Source: an uncultured Prevotellaceae bacterium
GTDB taxonomy: Bacteria > Bacteroidota > Bacteroidia > Bacteroidales > Bacteroidaceae
Direction: 5' to 3'
Assembly: GCA_900315105.1 (NCBI GenBank)
Contig: OMXX01000037.1
Coordinates: forward strand, 1 to 39,664
DNA length: 39,664 nucleotides
Every line of letters begins with the position of its first letter. Position 1 is the stretch's first letter. Made by a program: the position numbers and the translations under genes. This document shows positions 16,960 through 25,653 of the stretch, piece by piece. Under the pieces are notes generated by a model. It was not told the DNA's origin. It did no database searches and saw only the letters and a program-made list of their open reading frames with translations.

Positions 16960-17937
16960 TTATATCTCCTGCGTATCCTCCAATTTCCTATATGCAGAAA
17001 GGGGGACACTTGGAGTTATTCTTTTGAGAAAATCTGTAAGTGTCTCAAAGTATGCCTTGTCGGAGGAAGGGTTTATAAAATCACGACAGATATAATGCTC
17101 GTCGCCTTCCACTACGAATGACACCAGTTCGTTGGTGTATTTCCTCATTTCTTTAGATAGACGGGTGAAATATGCGTATGGAACGATTTTGTCTTTCTTG
17201 CTCTGCATGAGTAGTATCGGACGTTGGTCAATGCCCTTCACGCTACAAAGCTTGGATAGTGTTATGCTGTCAGCGGCACTCATGTCCTCTATGTCCTTCA
17301 AACTGACATTCGGGAAGTCGTACTTCGGATCTGCTTCGTTATGATTGAAGGCAAAGTAATCCTCGAATGAAGAATATGCTGATAGTGATATCGCAGCATT
17401 GATATCATAGCTTTCTATCATTGAGCGGATGGCAACAGTTCCTCCCATAGCAACCCCCATTACGACGATAGGAAGATTGATATAGTCCATCTTTGTCTTT
17501 ATATAGTCAATTACTGCCTGAACGTCCTTTACTTCCTCGTATTTCTTGCTGCCGTCTGTCTTTGAGTGATTGCTTACGTCCATGGTGAATGTGGCATAGC
17601 CGAGTTTATAGAACTCCATAGCGTGACCATAGTATGCAGAGGCTGACGGCGCATCCCTTCCTGATATGCATATTACTATTCCTATAGGAATGGCAGGACA
17701 TATCTCGTATGCTATGACCTCATTGCCATATTGGTTTTGGAGATAGAGAGAATCGGGGGTAGGAAGACCGAATTGTTGTGCGTCATACTTGGTACTATAG
17801 TCCACATCCATCTGCTGCAGACATCTTTCTATCTGCAGTTCCTTATCTGCAATATCGTCATCAATCATAATAGACTGGGCACCTGCAGATAAGCTCATAA
17901 GGCTTAAAAACAAAAATATAATATATTTCAGTTTCAT
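16960..17937 (-). CDS. secreted alpha/beta hydrolase fold protein lacking the nucleophile Ser
   Basis: The start is placed at 17937 (MKLKYIIFLFLSLMSLSAGA), which gives a proper signal peptide; the frame is open 14 codons further upstream. The 325-residue product has the core of a dienelactone-hydrolase or BAAT-like alpha/beta hydrolase. The nucleophile elbow reads GVAMGG at residues 161-166, so the expected Ser is Ala163 (GCT). The Asp (SKKDKIVP) and His (GDEHYICRDF) are kept, and the oxyanion strand reads ICISGRDAP. Either the enzyme is inactive, serves as a binding protein, or uses other chemistry. It stands alone between the peptide locus and the PspC operon. Confidence 0.85.
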   Translation of the reverse strand: MKLKYIIFLFLSLMSLSAGAQSIMIDDDIADKELQIERCLQQMDVDYSTKYDAQQFGLPTPDSLYLQNQYGNEVIAYEICPAIPIGIVICISGRDAPSASAYYGHAMEFYKLGYATFTMDVSNHSKTDGSKKYEEVKDVQAVIDYIKTKMDYINLPIVVMGVAMGGTVAIRSMIESYDINAAISLSAYSSFEDYFAFNHNEADPKYDFPNVSLKDIEDMSAADSITLSKLCSVKGIDQRPILLMQSKKDKIVPYAYFTRLSKEMRKYTNELVSFVVEGDEHYICRDFINPSSDKAYFETLTDFLKRITPSVPLSAYRKLEDTQEI

Positions 17938-18050
17938 ATCCCACAAGATATGGATTAATATACCTTTTATAAAAAACAATACCTCTTCTTTTGTTTAACG
18001 CGATAGTTGTTGTTTTATTGCGTGGAAACCGGAAATTTCTTTCTCCTTTA

Positions 18051-18090
18051 TAAAAATAAGGTTACATGGGGAATATCCCATGCAACCTTT
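18051..18090 (-). terminator. terminator of the padR-pspC operon
   Basis: On the minus strand AAGGTTGCATGGG pairs with CCCATGTAACCTT (one wobble), followed by ATTTTTA. It lies 15-55 nt after the PspC stop codon. Confidence 0.85.
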
Positions 18091-18104
18091 TCAATGTAAA
18101 AATC

Positions 18105-19817
18105 TTATTTGACCTTTCGTAATTGTATATGACGGATATTGAACTTGTTTAGATATGCCTTGTCTGCTGAAATGCTGATGGTCATATCTCCTGCCTTATG
18201 ATGGAAAGGCTTTGAAACGCGATAGGTCCAATGTTCATTATCGACTTTTGCAAAGCCATCCCACCCCGCGCTGTCAGGATTCTCGAAGATAGGGAGCTTT
18301 GAGCCTTCTGTCCAATCCATTGTCCATAGCTTCTTGCCCTCATCACTCAAATCGTTGAATGCCACATCCTTACTGCCATCAACAGCCTTGATTACTCCGC
18401 CCTTGCCTTCAACATCAGTAAGGGATTCAAGAACATAGTCACCCTCGTCAAAATGCTCTGTACGAGTAAGGGTAAACGACATTGTTGCCCTGGAATCATC
18501 TCGGCTGAGTATCAAAGCCTTGTCTGGAAGATTGCCATAGCCACTACGATCTTCAGATAGCCATTTGTTCACATTCTTAAGTTGTTTCAAATCCCAGCCA
18601 AGCCTGTCGATTACATTCCACTGGTATGAGTTGCCAAGTATAATTCCATTCCTCGTAGCCTTCTTTTCGCGCAATTCTGTATTGAATTTTTCTATATTCA
18701 TAGCACCACTTGTCACAGAACCAACAATAACGGCAATAGACAAGAGCCATATAATTACTATTCCTGTCACCATAAATGAAGAGAGAGGTTTGGTGTTACT
18801 CTTGAATAGTCTTATAAAGAAGTTGATAGGTATTCCAACAGCAAGCAGAGCGGCAATAAGACCAACCCATAGTGCAGGTCCACAAGCGGTAATTGGTTCT
18901 GCCAGATCTACAATTTCCGGGAAAATTCCAGCAACAACAGAAACTCCACCGAAGACGAACAGACACGCAACGAATATTGCGATAAGTACGGCAATGAAAG
19001 CGATGAACAATGGAAGCATCAACAGTATGGCAAAGCATATAAGTATGGCCTTCAGGCATCCAGAGGAACTATTTCCCGTAGTCACACGTTCTGTTTTATT
19101 TCCTTCAGAATCAGAAACCACCTGTTCCCTGATATTCTCTGGATTTACATCCATACCTTGCATACGCAGTTTATCCTCGGCTGTCCTTGCCTCTGGAACC
19201 ACAATCCATATCACGAGATATGTGAGTGGAACAAGGAAGTTGAATGTGAAGTTTATTATGTTAAAGGGGAAGATATGATGTAAGAATGACATGTTAAATC
19301 CCCATCCGACAAAGGCAAGTACCAATACGGCAAGTCGCCAGATAGTCACATCGCCAACGCCGAAATAATCAGCCAAGCCTGAGCAGATACCGCCAAGCAT
19401 CTTGTTATCGGCATTACGGTAGAAACGACGGGTACTTATGTTCTTCTTTATCTTACCGAAAACAGAGGTCTCATCGCCAAACGAGCTGAAGAAATTCTCG
19501 CTATGCTCAGAGCGGTCATAGCTACCGTCTGATGTCTCAGAATGTGAAGAAGCCTCTCCGTCAATATCAGCAGGATTACCAATCTTGTTTATTATTTCCT
19601 TGATTGTCTCAATGTTAACGGCAGTCATGCCCTTTTCCTTATACTCCCAGAGCAGTTCGGCGACACGATGCTCTATGTCATCGGCAATCTCATCACCACC
19701 TTCCTCATTACGGAAGTAGTTCTTCATGCTCTGGAGATAGTTCTCGAGCAACTGATATGCATCCTCGTCAATGGCATATATTGTGCCACATATATTGATT
19801 GAAATATTCTTTTTCAT
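18105..19817 (-). CDS. PspC-domain membrane protein
   Basis: The start is set at 19817 (MKKNISINICG), 13 nt after the padR stop; the frame extends 19 codons upstream into padR but those residues look non-coding. The product has 570 residues. A cytoplasmic N-terminal segment rich in acidic residues (about 1-120) is followed by a PspC domain (LGGICSGLADYFGV with a transmembrane helix, about 130-205). Further membrane segments lie at about 250-350, and a C-terminal globular domain that is probably periplasmic begins after about 370. In Bacteroidetes such PadR-PspC pairs are common and thought to concern envelope stress. Function beyond membrane binding is not shown. Confidence 0.87.
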   Translation of the reverse strand: MKKNISINICGTIYAIDEDAYQLLENYLQSMKNYFRNEEGGDEIADDIEHRVAELLWEYKEKGMTAVNIETIKEIINKIGNPADIDGEASSHSETSDGSYDRSEHSENFFSSFGDETSVFGKIKKNISTRRFYRNADNKMLGGICSGLADYFGVGDVTIWRLAVLVLAFVGWGFNMSFLHHIFPFNIINFTFNFLVPLTYLVIWIVVPEARTAEDKLRMQGMDVNPENIREQVVSDSEGNKTERVTTGNSSSGCLKAILICFAILLMLPLFIAFIAVLIAIFVACLFVFGGVSVVAGIFPEIVDLAEPITACGPALWVGLIAALLAVGIPINFFIRLFKSNTKPLSSFMVTGIVIIWLLSIAVIVGSVTSGAMNIEKFNTELREKKATRNGIILGNSYQWNVIDRLGWDLKQLKNVNKWLSEDRSGYGNLPDKALILSRDDSRATMSFTLTRTEHFDEGDYVLESLTDVEGKGGVIKAVDGSKDVAFNDLSDEGKKLWTMDWTEGSKLPIFENPDSAGWDGFAKVDNEHWTYRVSKPFHHKAGDMTISISADKAYLNKFNIRHIQLRKVK

Positions 19818-19830
19818 ATTCGTAAGAGTT

Positions 19831-20163
19831 TTAGTGATTGCTATGTAAAATATTAACTGTTTTTGTAAGTTCATTCCAGCTCGCGTCGAGTTGCTGAAGG
19901 GCTTCCTCTCCTTCCTCGGTCAAGGCGTAATATTTGCGAGGTGGTCCTTGAGTACTCTCCTGCCATTCGTATTTCAACAGCCCGTCCTTTTTCAAACGGT
20001 TGAGCAACGGGTATAGCGTACCTTCCACCACAATCATCTCTGCCAATTTCAGTTGCGAGATAATATCATTGGCATACAAAGGACGATGTCTCAACAGGAG
20101 GAGTATGCAATACTCAAGCATACCCTTTCTCATCTGCGATTTCGTGTTATCAACATTTACCAT
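19831..20163 (-). CDS. PadR-family transcriptional regulator
   Basis: The start is 20163 (MVNVDNTKSQMRKGMLEYCI), after which the conserved winged-helix begins; the frame is open 14 codons upstream in the leader. The product is 110 residues. MRKGMLEYCILLLLRHRPLY, IVVEGTLYPLLNRLKKDGLL and GPPRKYYALTEEG are the standard PadR blocks. It is the first gene of an operon with pspC. A long dyad over its own promoter (20361-20397) is a likely autoregulatory operator. Confidence 0.92.
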   Translation of the reverse strand: MVNVDNTKSQMRKGMLEYCILLLLRHRPLYANDIISQLKLAEMIVVEGTLYPLLNRLKKDGLLKYEWQESTQGPPRKYYALTEEGEEALQQLDASWNELTKTVNILHSNH

Positions 20164-20194
20164 ATTATTAATGTTTTTGATTTCTGAGTACAAC

Positions 20195-20329
20195 GTGCGA
20201 AGCATCCTCGCACTCGAAAGATAGCGAACGTCGGCTGCAAGCCGGTGCGCGTTTCAATCTTTCGATTGCAACGTGCGAAGCATCCTCGCACGAAAGAAAA
20301 AGTGCTTGTCAGCCCAAAGGCTGGTGCAC
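20195..20329 (-). repeat. two tandem hairpin-pair units in the padR leader (copy D2)
   Basis: In the minus-strand transcript the order is hairpin CCAGCCTTTGGGCTG (20302-20329), hairpin CGTGCGAGGATGCTTCGCACG (20272-20292), hairpin GCACCGGCTTGCAGCCG (within 20224-20250), hairpin GTGCGAGGATGCTTCGCAC (20195-20213). Thus a two-hairpin unit of about 78 bp occurs twice. A single, partly eroded unit follows the promoter of the DUF4923-type gene at 2302-2385. Confidence 0.75.
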
Positions 20330-20349
20330 GGTCTTTGATTTTCTGAGTG

Positions 20350-20397
20350 CAAAGATATGTATTATTTAGTACTTTGCAATACAAGGTACTAAATAAT
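20350..20397 (-). promoter_or_regulatory. padR promoter and 37-bp dyad operator
   Basis: The -7 box TATCTTTG is the complement of 20350-20357, and the -33 (ATTG) lies 19 bp further at 20377-20380. Centred on the -33 is a dyad: ATTATTTAGTACTTTG (20361-20376), 5 bp, and its complement at 20382-20397, 15 of 16 positions paired. A PadR dimer bound here would block the promoter. Confidence 0.7.
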
Positions 20398-20493
20398 TAA
20401 GATTTATTTATTATTTTCTTGTGGAAATTTACATTTATTCACAAATGATGGCTGTATAAGTGTTTTTCGGCTTATTCTTTGTCTTAACCATAG

Positions 20494-20553
20494 CTCTTCC
20501 TCCGTCCTTCCTTCGCTCTTCCTCCGTCCTTCCTTCGCTCATCCTTCGCTCAT
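20494..20553. repeat. pyrimidine-rich short repeats
   Basis: CTTCCTCCGTCCTTCCTTCG is iterated, with words CTTCCTCCGTC and CCTTCGCTCAT at about 11-bp spacing. It resembles the complement of the purine tracts at 6798 and 7301 and adjoins the element at 20554. Confidence 0.65.
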
Positions 20554-20629
20554 CCTCCGTACCAAAGTCGGTGCAAAGTCGGTGCAAAGTCGGTGGGAGA
20601 GCGGAGGTTCATCGAGTTTGGTACGGAGG
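20554..20629. repeat. dispersed element with CCTCCGTACCAAA ends (E1)
   Basis: A 76-bp element with terminal inverted repeats CCTCCGTACCAAA / TTTGGTACGGAGG and three copies of the word CAAAGTCGGTG inside. The reverse complement occurs at 34626-34712, with both ends and the triple word identical and only the loop differing. It lies about 180 bp upstream of a -7 box. The flank 20630-20800 shows no gene. Confidence 0.85.
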
Positions 20630-20807
20630 TAGAAGGGATTTACAGCGGATTTACTTCTGACTTTATTCTCACCAAATATTTTTCGTATTCATCATATAAC
20701 AGCCCTTACAGAATTTGAAACCTTCCCTAAATCCGTCGAATTATACGAATTTAAAGTGTAAATATACATTTTTTCTCATTTTTGTTCTCTGTTTCGGGAA
20801 AAAGTTG

Positions 20808-20815
20808 TATATTTG
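20808..20815 (+). promoter_or_regulatory. -7 box ahead of the (CT)n ORF and secreted protein
   Basis: TATATTTG fits TAnnTTTG; the nearest TTTG (20781-20784) is 23 bp upstream, slightly far. Transcription would start near 20822 and pass through the small ORF at 20849 to the gene at 21119. Confidence 0.5.
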
Positions 20816-20848
20816 CAATCGCAATTAAAATATTCATAGAACCTGAAC

Positions 20849-20968
<120 letters not shown>

Positions 20969-21118
20969 GTACACTATAAACCCTCGTATTTTATTGTTAA
21001 GTCGTGGATGTCCGCGCAAGTATAGGCTTTTCTTGCAATAGCAGGAGAAGCCCAATCTGTTATCTGTAATTATATCTTATATCTATAAACCAATAATTTT
21101 TTTAAATCTGAATCGAAT

Positions 21119-22189
21119 ATGAAACATTCGTTGAAAATTTCGTTGATGGCATTAGTTGCCATGTTTGCGTTCAACACAGTTGCTGACGCTCAGTTTGGTG
21201 GACTTCTAAAGAAGGCAAAGGCGGCAGTAGGTGGTAAATCGAATGAAGACAAAGAGGTTGCGGCTCATAACGAAGCCTATAAACTTGCAATCCCACAAGC
21301 GAAGGAAGGTGCTGTCGTCAATTTCAGTTTGGAGTCAACAATAGGATTTGAGACAAAGAATGAGGCGGTGGCAGCATCATGGAATCCTGCAACGCTGGAG
21401 ATTACAATCAATACCGACCGTAATGGTAACAAGCCGGGTACTGTTGTGAAACTGAATCCTGCAACTGGTAAGTTTACTGATGCGAGTGGTAAGGCTATGG
21501 GTTCAATTAGTGCTGATGGCACAGTTGAATCGCCTGGTTTGGGAACGCTTAAGTTGGAGGCAACTACAACCACTTTGCTTAATCCGCGTGACGCAAAGAT
21601 TATTGACGGATACAAAATTACAAGAGTTAGCGACAATTATCGACTAATGATTTACAATTGCCATAATCCTTGGTCAGAGTCGGAAACTGGCAAGATAAAA
21701 TGGGGTGTGAACAAAGGTAAGGTTAGCGATCCAACCGTAAATTCTCTGATTGTTGCCTATGTTTACTTTGGCCTTATCTTTAACCAGAACGATGTTCTCA
21801 TCAACAAGCTTGGATATGATATCACCAAGACCTTTACCGAGACTCAACTCAGGGATTTTGTTCAATATAAAGATGAAGCTGCTGTGGCTCAGATTAAGAA
21901 GATTGAAGAAGGCTTTCTCAATTATAACTCTGCAACAAAGGGTGGAAAGATTGCTGAGATTGGTCTAATGAGTAGATGGCTGCACGAAACAGGCTACAAG
22001 AATCGCTATAAGTGGAATGAAACAACATATACAATTGATAGACTTAACTATTGGATAGTTTACGAGATGCCTGATGGTAAGGACAAGGTTGCCTTCTATC
22101 AACTTGTCAAGAATGATGGTGATAGAGGCATAACAGAACGTAGCAAGTGTATGGGAATGCATACGTTGACCGAATGGAAACGTAAGTAA
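21119..22189 (+). CDS. secreted protein of unknown function
   Basis: A 356-residue protein with a signal peptide ending near VADAQ (residue 25). A Lys/Ala-rich stretch (GGLLKKAKAAVGGK) follows, then a beta-rich region with NPATLEITINTDRNG and TGKFTDASGKAMGSISADGT, which looks like a repeated short beta-hairpin fold. The C-terminal part (about 180-356) is mixed alpha/beta with many Tyr and Trp. I recognise no family with certainty. It is likely periplasmic or surface-associated. No clear promoter lies in the 150 bases just upstream, so it may share the transcript that starts near 20822. Confidence 0.82.
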   Translation: MKHSLKISLMALVAMFAFNTVADAQFGGLLKKAKAAVGGKSNEDKEVAAHNEAYKLAIPQAKEGAVVNFSLESTIGFETKNEAVAASWNPATLEITINTDRNGNKPGTVVKLNPATGKFTDASGKAMGSISADGTVESPGLGTLKLEATTTTLLNPRDAKIIDGYKITRVSDNYRLMIYNCHNPWSESETGKIKWGVNKGKVSDPTVNSLIVAYVYFGLIFNQNDVLINKLGYDITKTFTETQLRDFVQYKDEAAVAQIKKIEEGFLNYNSATKGGKIAEIGLMSRWLHETGYKNRYKWNETTYTIDRLNYWIVYEMPDGKDKVAFYQLVKNDGDRGITERSKCMGMHTLTEWKRK

Positions 22190-22203
22190 CATTTAGTGAA
22201 AAT

Positions 22204-22231
22204 AGCCCTCTGAGTAATCAGGGGGCTTTTC
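22204..22231. terminator. shared terminator of convergent genes
   Basis: AGCCCTCTGA (22204-22213) pairs with TCAGGGGGCT (22218-22227, one wobble), with TTTT after it on the plus strand. It lies between the convergent secreted-protein and pectate lyase genes. Confidence 0.85.
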
Positions 22232-22252
22232 TGTTGCGTATATGCTGAATAA

Positions 22253-23833
22253 TTATTTCTTTGCATTCTTCTTTGCCTCTGTGAGGTCTGGATAATACTC
22301 CTCGAAAGTCTCTTCGCAGTTGGCACGACAAGCCTTTACGATGTCTTCTACAAGACTATTGGCATATACCTCAAGGTTGGTGTAATACTGTTTTGGATCA
22401 AGTGTGAAACTGCCGCTATCATCAACATTTGGATTAAGGCCATGAGCCTTCTCCCATTTGTCGGGCATTCCATCACCGTCGCTATCTGTCTGTGGTTTGC
22501 CGCCTTTAAGCGTAGGCCAACCTCCGGCATCATCAGCAGAGTCAATAAGACCACCCTCAGAACCATTACTGCCTTCTATCTTGGATGCCCCCTTACGGGC
22601 ATTCGTTGTGACGCGCTTGTCGATGGCATCACGGTCTAAGGAACAACCTGCATAGTCGATAACCTTGTCGAATAGGCGATGTGGGTCTTTGTCAAGACTG
22701 ATGATAGGATAGTTCCAGCGTGACTCGTCAGACTTGAAAGGTTCTGGGGCAAGACACTTCGCTTTCCACTCATCGTATGTAATGTCACCCTTCTTGTCCA
22801 TCTTGATAGCCTTTACGCTTGTATTGTCCTTGGTGACTTCCTCTGAGCCCTCCATGAAGTTGCCATTGATATAGAGCTGGGCAGGAACACAAAGTGCGCC
22901 ATTCTCCTTGCAGCAGTTCTTGCAGAAGGTAGTAGGATTGAAGATGCGTGTCATTACCTTTTCCTGAGTAGCAGGTCCCGGTTTATAGTAGTTGTAGCAG
23001 AGGTTGATTTTCTTTGGCTCCTTGTCAGGCAACTGCTCTCCACCATATGCGGAGTTACCTCCCCAGTTATAGATGACGTTGTTCACGCAATCCAAAGGAC
23101 CTGCAAGCGTTGATACATAGCCGTGGTCGAAACGTGGCATACGTGAATCGTTGTCGGCAAGAAGGTTATGGTGGAATGACGCACGTTCACCGCCCCAGAT
23201 ACCTCCATATCCGTGAACAGCATTCTTGTTGGCACTTGCACGAAGACTCTCGGAAAGGATACACCATTGGAGCGTAAAGTCCCTGTTCCCATAGAAAGAT
23301 CCGACCTCGTCTGTGCTCCAAGACATAGAACAATGGTCAATGATAATACGACGATGAGTGCCGTCAAGACCGTATTTGTCAAGGTCGTGGTGAGAGGCTG
23401 ACATTGCATCTGCATCAACAATATCACCAACGCGACAACGTATGAAACGGATGATTACGTTATCTGCACTACCAATAGTGAGGGTATAGTTCTTCAGGCA
23501 GATTCCCTTGCCCGGGGCTGTCTGTCCCAAAATGCTGATACTGCCTTTGTTGATTTTCAGTTCACCCTTGAGTTCTATGGTTCCTGCAACGTCGAACACG
23601 ATAATTCTCGGTCCTTTCTTTTTTTGGATATAGTATCTCAGCATTCCTTCAGATGGTTGCTCGATATTGTCTTCCAGTGTCGTTACATGGTAAACCTTGC
23701 CACCTCGTCCGCCTGTTGTGTAGCGGCCATATCCCTCAGCTCCTGGAAAAGCAGGGGCTTGTGCGAATTGTGCATTGGCCGGTAATAAGGTTACTAGCGA
23801 CAGCAATGTCATTACGATTGATTTTCTTATCAT
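22253..23833 (-). CDS. secreted pectate lyase (PL1-like)
   Basis: A 526-residue protein with a signal peptide ending near PANAQ (residue 21). It opens with AFPGAEGYGRYTTGGRGGKVY, split from the typical PL1 start only by small changes, and has a right-handed beta-helix pattern (IIVFDVAGTIEL, ISILGQTAPG, NVIIRFIRCRVGD, IIIDHCSMSWSTDE). The segment DNDSRMPRFDHG is where PL1 enzymes keep catalytic and substrate-binding Arg residues. A C-terminal TDSDGDGMPDKWE matches the calcium-binding repeat often found at the end of these lyases. It would cleave homogalacturonan by beta-elimination outside the cell or in the periplasm. The rhamnose mutarotase 700 bases away fits pectin use. Confidence 0.88.
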   Translation of the reverse strand: MIRKSIVMTLLSLVTLLPANAQFAQAPAFPGAEGYGRYTTGGRGGKVYHVTTLEDNIEQPSEGMLRYYIQKKKGPRIIVFDVAGTIELKGELKINKGSISILGQTAPGKGICLKNYTLTIGSADNVIIRFIRCRVGDIVDADAMSASHHDLDKYGLDGTHRRIIIDHCSMSWSTDEVGSFYGNRDFTLQWCILSESLRASANKNAVHGYGGIWGGERASFHHNLLADNDSRMPRFDHGYVSTLAGPLDCVNNVIYNWGGNSAYGGEQLPDKEPKKINLCYNYYKPGPATQEKVMTRIFNPTTFCKNCCKENGALCVPAQLYINGNFMEGSEEVTKDNTSVKAIKMDKKGDITYDEWKAKCLAPEPFKSDESRWNYPIISLDKDPHRLFDKVIDYAGCSLDRDAIDKRVTTNARKGASKIEGSNGSEGGLIDSADDAGGWPTLKGGKPQTDSDGDGMPDKWEKAHGLNPNVDDSGSFTLDPKQYYTNLEVYANSLVEDIVKACRANCEETFEEYYPDLTEAKKNAKK

Positions 23834-24057
23834 AATCTATTAAGTTATATTGTAGTCGTTTTTGTGGTTATAGTAGTTAACGCTGCAAATTTACTATTTT
23901 TTCCCAAGAAAATACACAAAACCAAGGAAAAAGTTAAAAATTTTTACATTTTAGTTGAAAGTCAAAGACAAAAAGTCAAATGTCTAAGGTTGAAGGTCTA
24001 AGCTCTAAGCTCTAAGGGTGAAACACTAACCTCTATCCCCCCAAAAGGGTAGAAATG
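23834..24057. repeat. low-complexity spacer upstream of the pectate lyase
   Basis: After an AT-rich leader, 23955-24020 holds degenerate short words (AAAGTCAAAGAC, AAGTCAAATGTCTAAGG, GGTCTAAGCTCTAAGC) like those at 31770-31835, then a GC-rich arm CCCCCCAAAAGGG. No gene is seen. Confidence 0.5.
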
Positions 24058-24094
24058 AAAAATGCACCACCCGATAAGTAAGGTGGTGCATTTT
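24058..24094 (-). terminator. terminator of the histone-like gene
   Basis: AAAATGCACCACC pairs with GGTGGTGCATTTT across an 11-nt loop. It lies 22 nt after the histone-like stop codon and has T-runs on both strands. Confidence 0.85.
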
Positions 24095-24115
24095 CTGATT
24101 ACTAAGAAACAATGC

Positions 24116-24289
24116 TTACTTTGCAGCCTCGATAGAAGCCTTGCGGAACTCTTTCATTGCCTTCTCAATAGCAAGTGATGCCTTACGAGCACGAGCACCT
24201 GCAGCCTTATTACCATTCTCTGCCTGAGCAGCTGCGTCCTTAGCAAACTCTGCATAAGCAGCAGCGATCTTTTCTACTAATTCTTTCAT
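24116..24289 (-). CDS. histone H1-like DNA-binding protein (Hc1 family)
   Basis: A 57-residue Ala/Lys-rich helical protein. NGNKAAGARARKASLAIEK and KEFRKAS match the small histone H1-like (Hc1, PF07432) proteins of Bacteroidetes. It would bind and compact DNA in the nucleoid. It is a single-gene unit with its own consensus promoter (24354-24386) and terminator (24058-24094), and is usually abundant. The length is typical of the family in this phylum. Confidence 0.9.
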   Translation of the reverse strand: MKELVEKIAAAYAEFAKDAAAQAENGNKAAGARARKASLAIEKAMKEFRKASIEAAK

Positions 24290-24353
24290 TTTATTATAAG
24301 TTTAATGTTAATAGATTCAGTGTATTACTACTTACTGTATTACTTATCGATTG

Positions 24354-24386
24354 CAAAGATACGTAAAAAATCAAATAATACACAAA
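24354..24386 (-). promoter_or_regulatory. promoter of the histone-like gene
   Basis: On the minus strand, TTTG (complement of 24383-24386), 21 bp, then TATCTTTG (complement of 24354-24361). The leader would be about 60 nt. Confidence 0.7.
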
Positions 24387-24465
24387 TTTTATTGGTTTTT
24401 TTGACATTTTTTTATAAAAAAGTGCTTTCTGAGGCGTTTTAATGGCATTTTTTAAAACAAATCAT

Positions 24466-24473
24466 TACTTTTG
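24466..24473 (+). promoter_or_regulatory. -7 box ahead of rhaM
   Basis: TACTTTTG fits the Bacteroidetes -7 consensus, with transcription expected about 50 nt before the rhaM start. No clear -33 element is seen. Confidence 0.55.
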
Positions 24474-24529
24474 TATTCTAATTGTGGGAAAACCTACATA
24501 TTTTTACTAATAAATAAAACACTAAAACT

Positions 24530-24853
24530 ATGTCTAGATTTGCATTTAAAATGTTCCTGAAACCGGGTTTTGAGGCTGAATACGAGAAACGCCATGCTGC
24601 AATATGGCCGGAACTGGTAAAGATGATAAAAGATAGTGGGGTGGGGAATTATTCTATCTACTGGGATAAGGATACGAATATATTGTTTGGTTATCAGGAA
24701 TGTTCGGGTGAAGGGAACTCGCAGGACACGAGTAATGGTATAGATCCTATTACTCAAAAGTGGTGGGATATGATGGCTGACATCATGGAGGTGCACCCCG
24801 AGGATAACTCTCCTATTACTATTCCATTGAAGGAAGTTTTCCATTTGGATTAA
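24530..24853 (+). CDS. rhaM: L-rhamnose mutarotase
   Basis: A 107-residue protein of the RhaM family (PF05336), a cytoplasmic dimer that interconverts alpha- and beta-L-rhamnose. YEKRHAAIWPEL at about 18-29 holds the conserved Tyr and His of the active site. YSIYWDKDTNILFGYQE and WWDMMADIM are the other family blocks. The length is normal. No rhaA, rhaB or rhaD is in the window, so it is a solitary gene. With the nearby pectate lyase it suggests growth on rhamnose-bearing pectin. Confidence 0.92.
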   Translation: MSRFAFKMFLKPGFEAEYEKRHAAIWPELVKMIKDSGVGNYSIYWDKDTNILFGYQECSGEGNSQDTSNGIDPITQKWWDMMADIMEVHPEDNSPITIPLKEVFHLD

Positions 24854-24858
24854 AGATG

Positions 24859-24897
24859 GCCCCTCACCTGCCCTACGGGCATCCTCTCCCCTAGGGG
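24859..24897. repeat. solo arm of the family A repeat
   Basis: GCCCCTCACCTGCCCTACGG followed by GCATCCTCTCCCCTAGGGG matches one arm of the elements at 11168 and 13418. It fills the gap between convergent rhaM and thiD and ends at the thiD stop codon (24898-24900). Confidence 0.8.
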
Positions 24898-25653
24898 CTA
24901 TTTACAAAACACCGGTCCATTGCCATGCCCTATGCCTAAGTCCTTGCCTCTGCGGATAGCTTCCGTTACATAGTCCTTTCCTCTTGCAACGGCATCCTCA
25001 AGCGAATATCCAAGGGCCAGGGATGAAGCTATGGCACTTGAAAGTGCACAGCCCGTTCCGTGAAGGTTGGTGCTGTTTATTTTCTCTGTAGCATAGACGC
25101 GCTCTGTGCCATTGGTAAGGCAAAGTCTGTCTGCCATTTCTGAGCCTTCAGCATGACCACCTTTTATTAATATGTTATAGTTGCATGCATTAAATCCTGA
25201 TAATCCAGATAAAGTTTCCATTTCTGGAATATTTGGCGTGATAAGCGTGCAGAGAGGGAAAAGTTCGGAAACAACTACGTCTATGGCATCCTCCGACATC
25301 AAGCGACGGCCACTTGTGGAAATCATCACAGGGTCGAGGATAATTGGGTGATGGGTGATAGGTGTTAGGTGATGGCTTAGTGTTTCTGCAATGGCATGGG
25401 CAACATCAGCAGAAGGTATCTGGCCAATCTTTATAGCCTTGACATCAAGGTCGGAAAGAACGGCTTCAAGTTGGCTGCGCACGACATCTGCAGGTACAGG
25501 CATGACTGACTGTACCCCAAGTGTGTTTTGGGTGGTGAGGGCTGTTATGACAGAGGCTCCATAGCATCCTAAAAACTCTATGGTACGAAGATCCTGTTGT
25601 ATGCCTGCGCCTCCGCTAGGATCACTTCCTGCTATTGTCAATACTATTTCCAT
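24898..25653 (-). CDS. thiD: hydroxymethylpyrimidine (phosphate) kinase
   Basis: A 251-residue ribokinase-fold enzyme that phosphorylates HMP to HMP-P and HMP-PP. TIAGSDPSGGAGIQQDLRT is the ThiD start, DPVMISTSG and LITPNIPE are conserved, and GTGCALSSAIA is the anion-hole motif with the catalytic Cys-loop. It is the last gene of the thi operon. Its start lies 10 bases inside the end of the tenI-like gene, so the two are translationally coupled. Confidence 0.95.
   Translation of the reverse strand: MEIVLTIAGSDPSGGAGIQQDLRTIEFLGCYGASVITALTTQNTLGVQSVMPVPADVVRSQLEAVLSDLDVKAIKIGQIPSADVAHAIAETLSHHLTPITHHPIILDPVMISTSGRRLMSEDAIDVVVSELFPLCTLITPNIPEMETLSGLSGFNACNYNILIKGGHAEGSEMADRLCLTNGTERVYATEKINSTNLHGTGCALSSAIASSLALGYSLEDAVARGKDYVTEAIRRGKDLGIGHGNGPVFCK

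Noticed and set aside
18565..19278. A 237-codon plus-strand ORF
   Set aside because: It lies wholly antisense to the PspC gene, whose domains are clear; it is a shadow frame.
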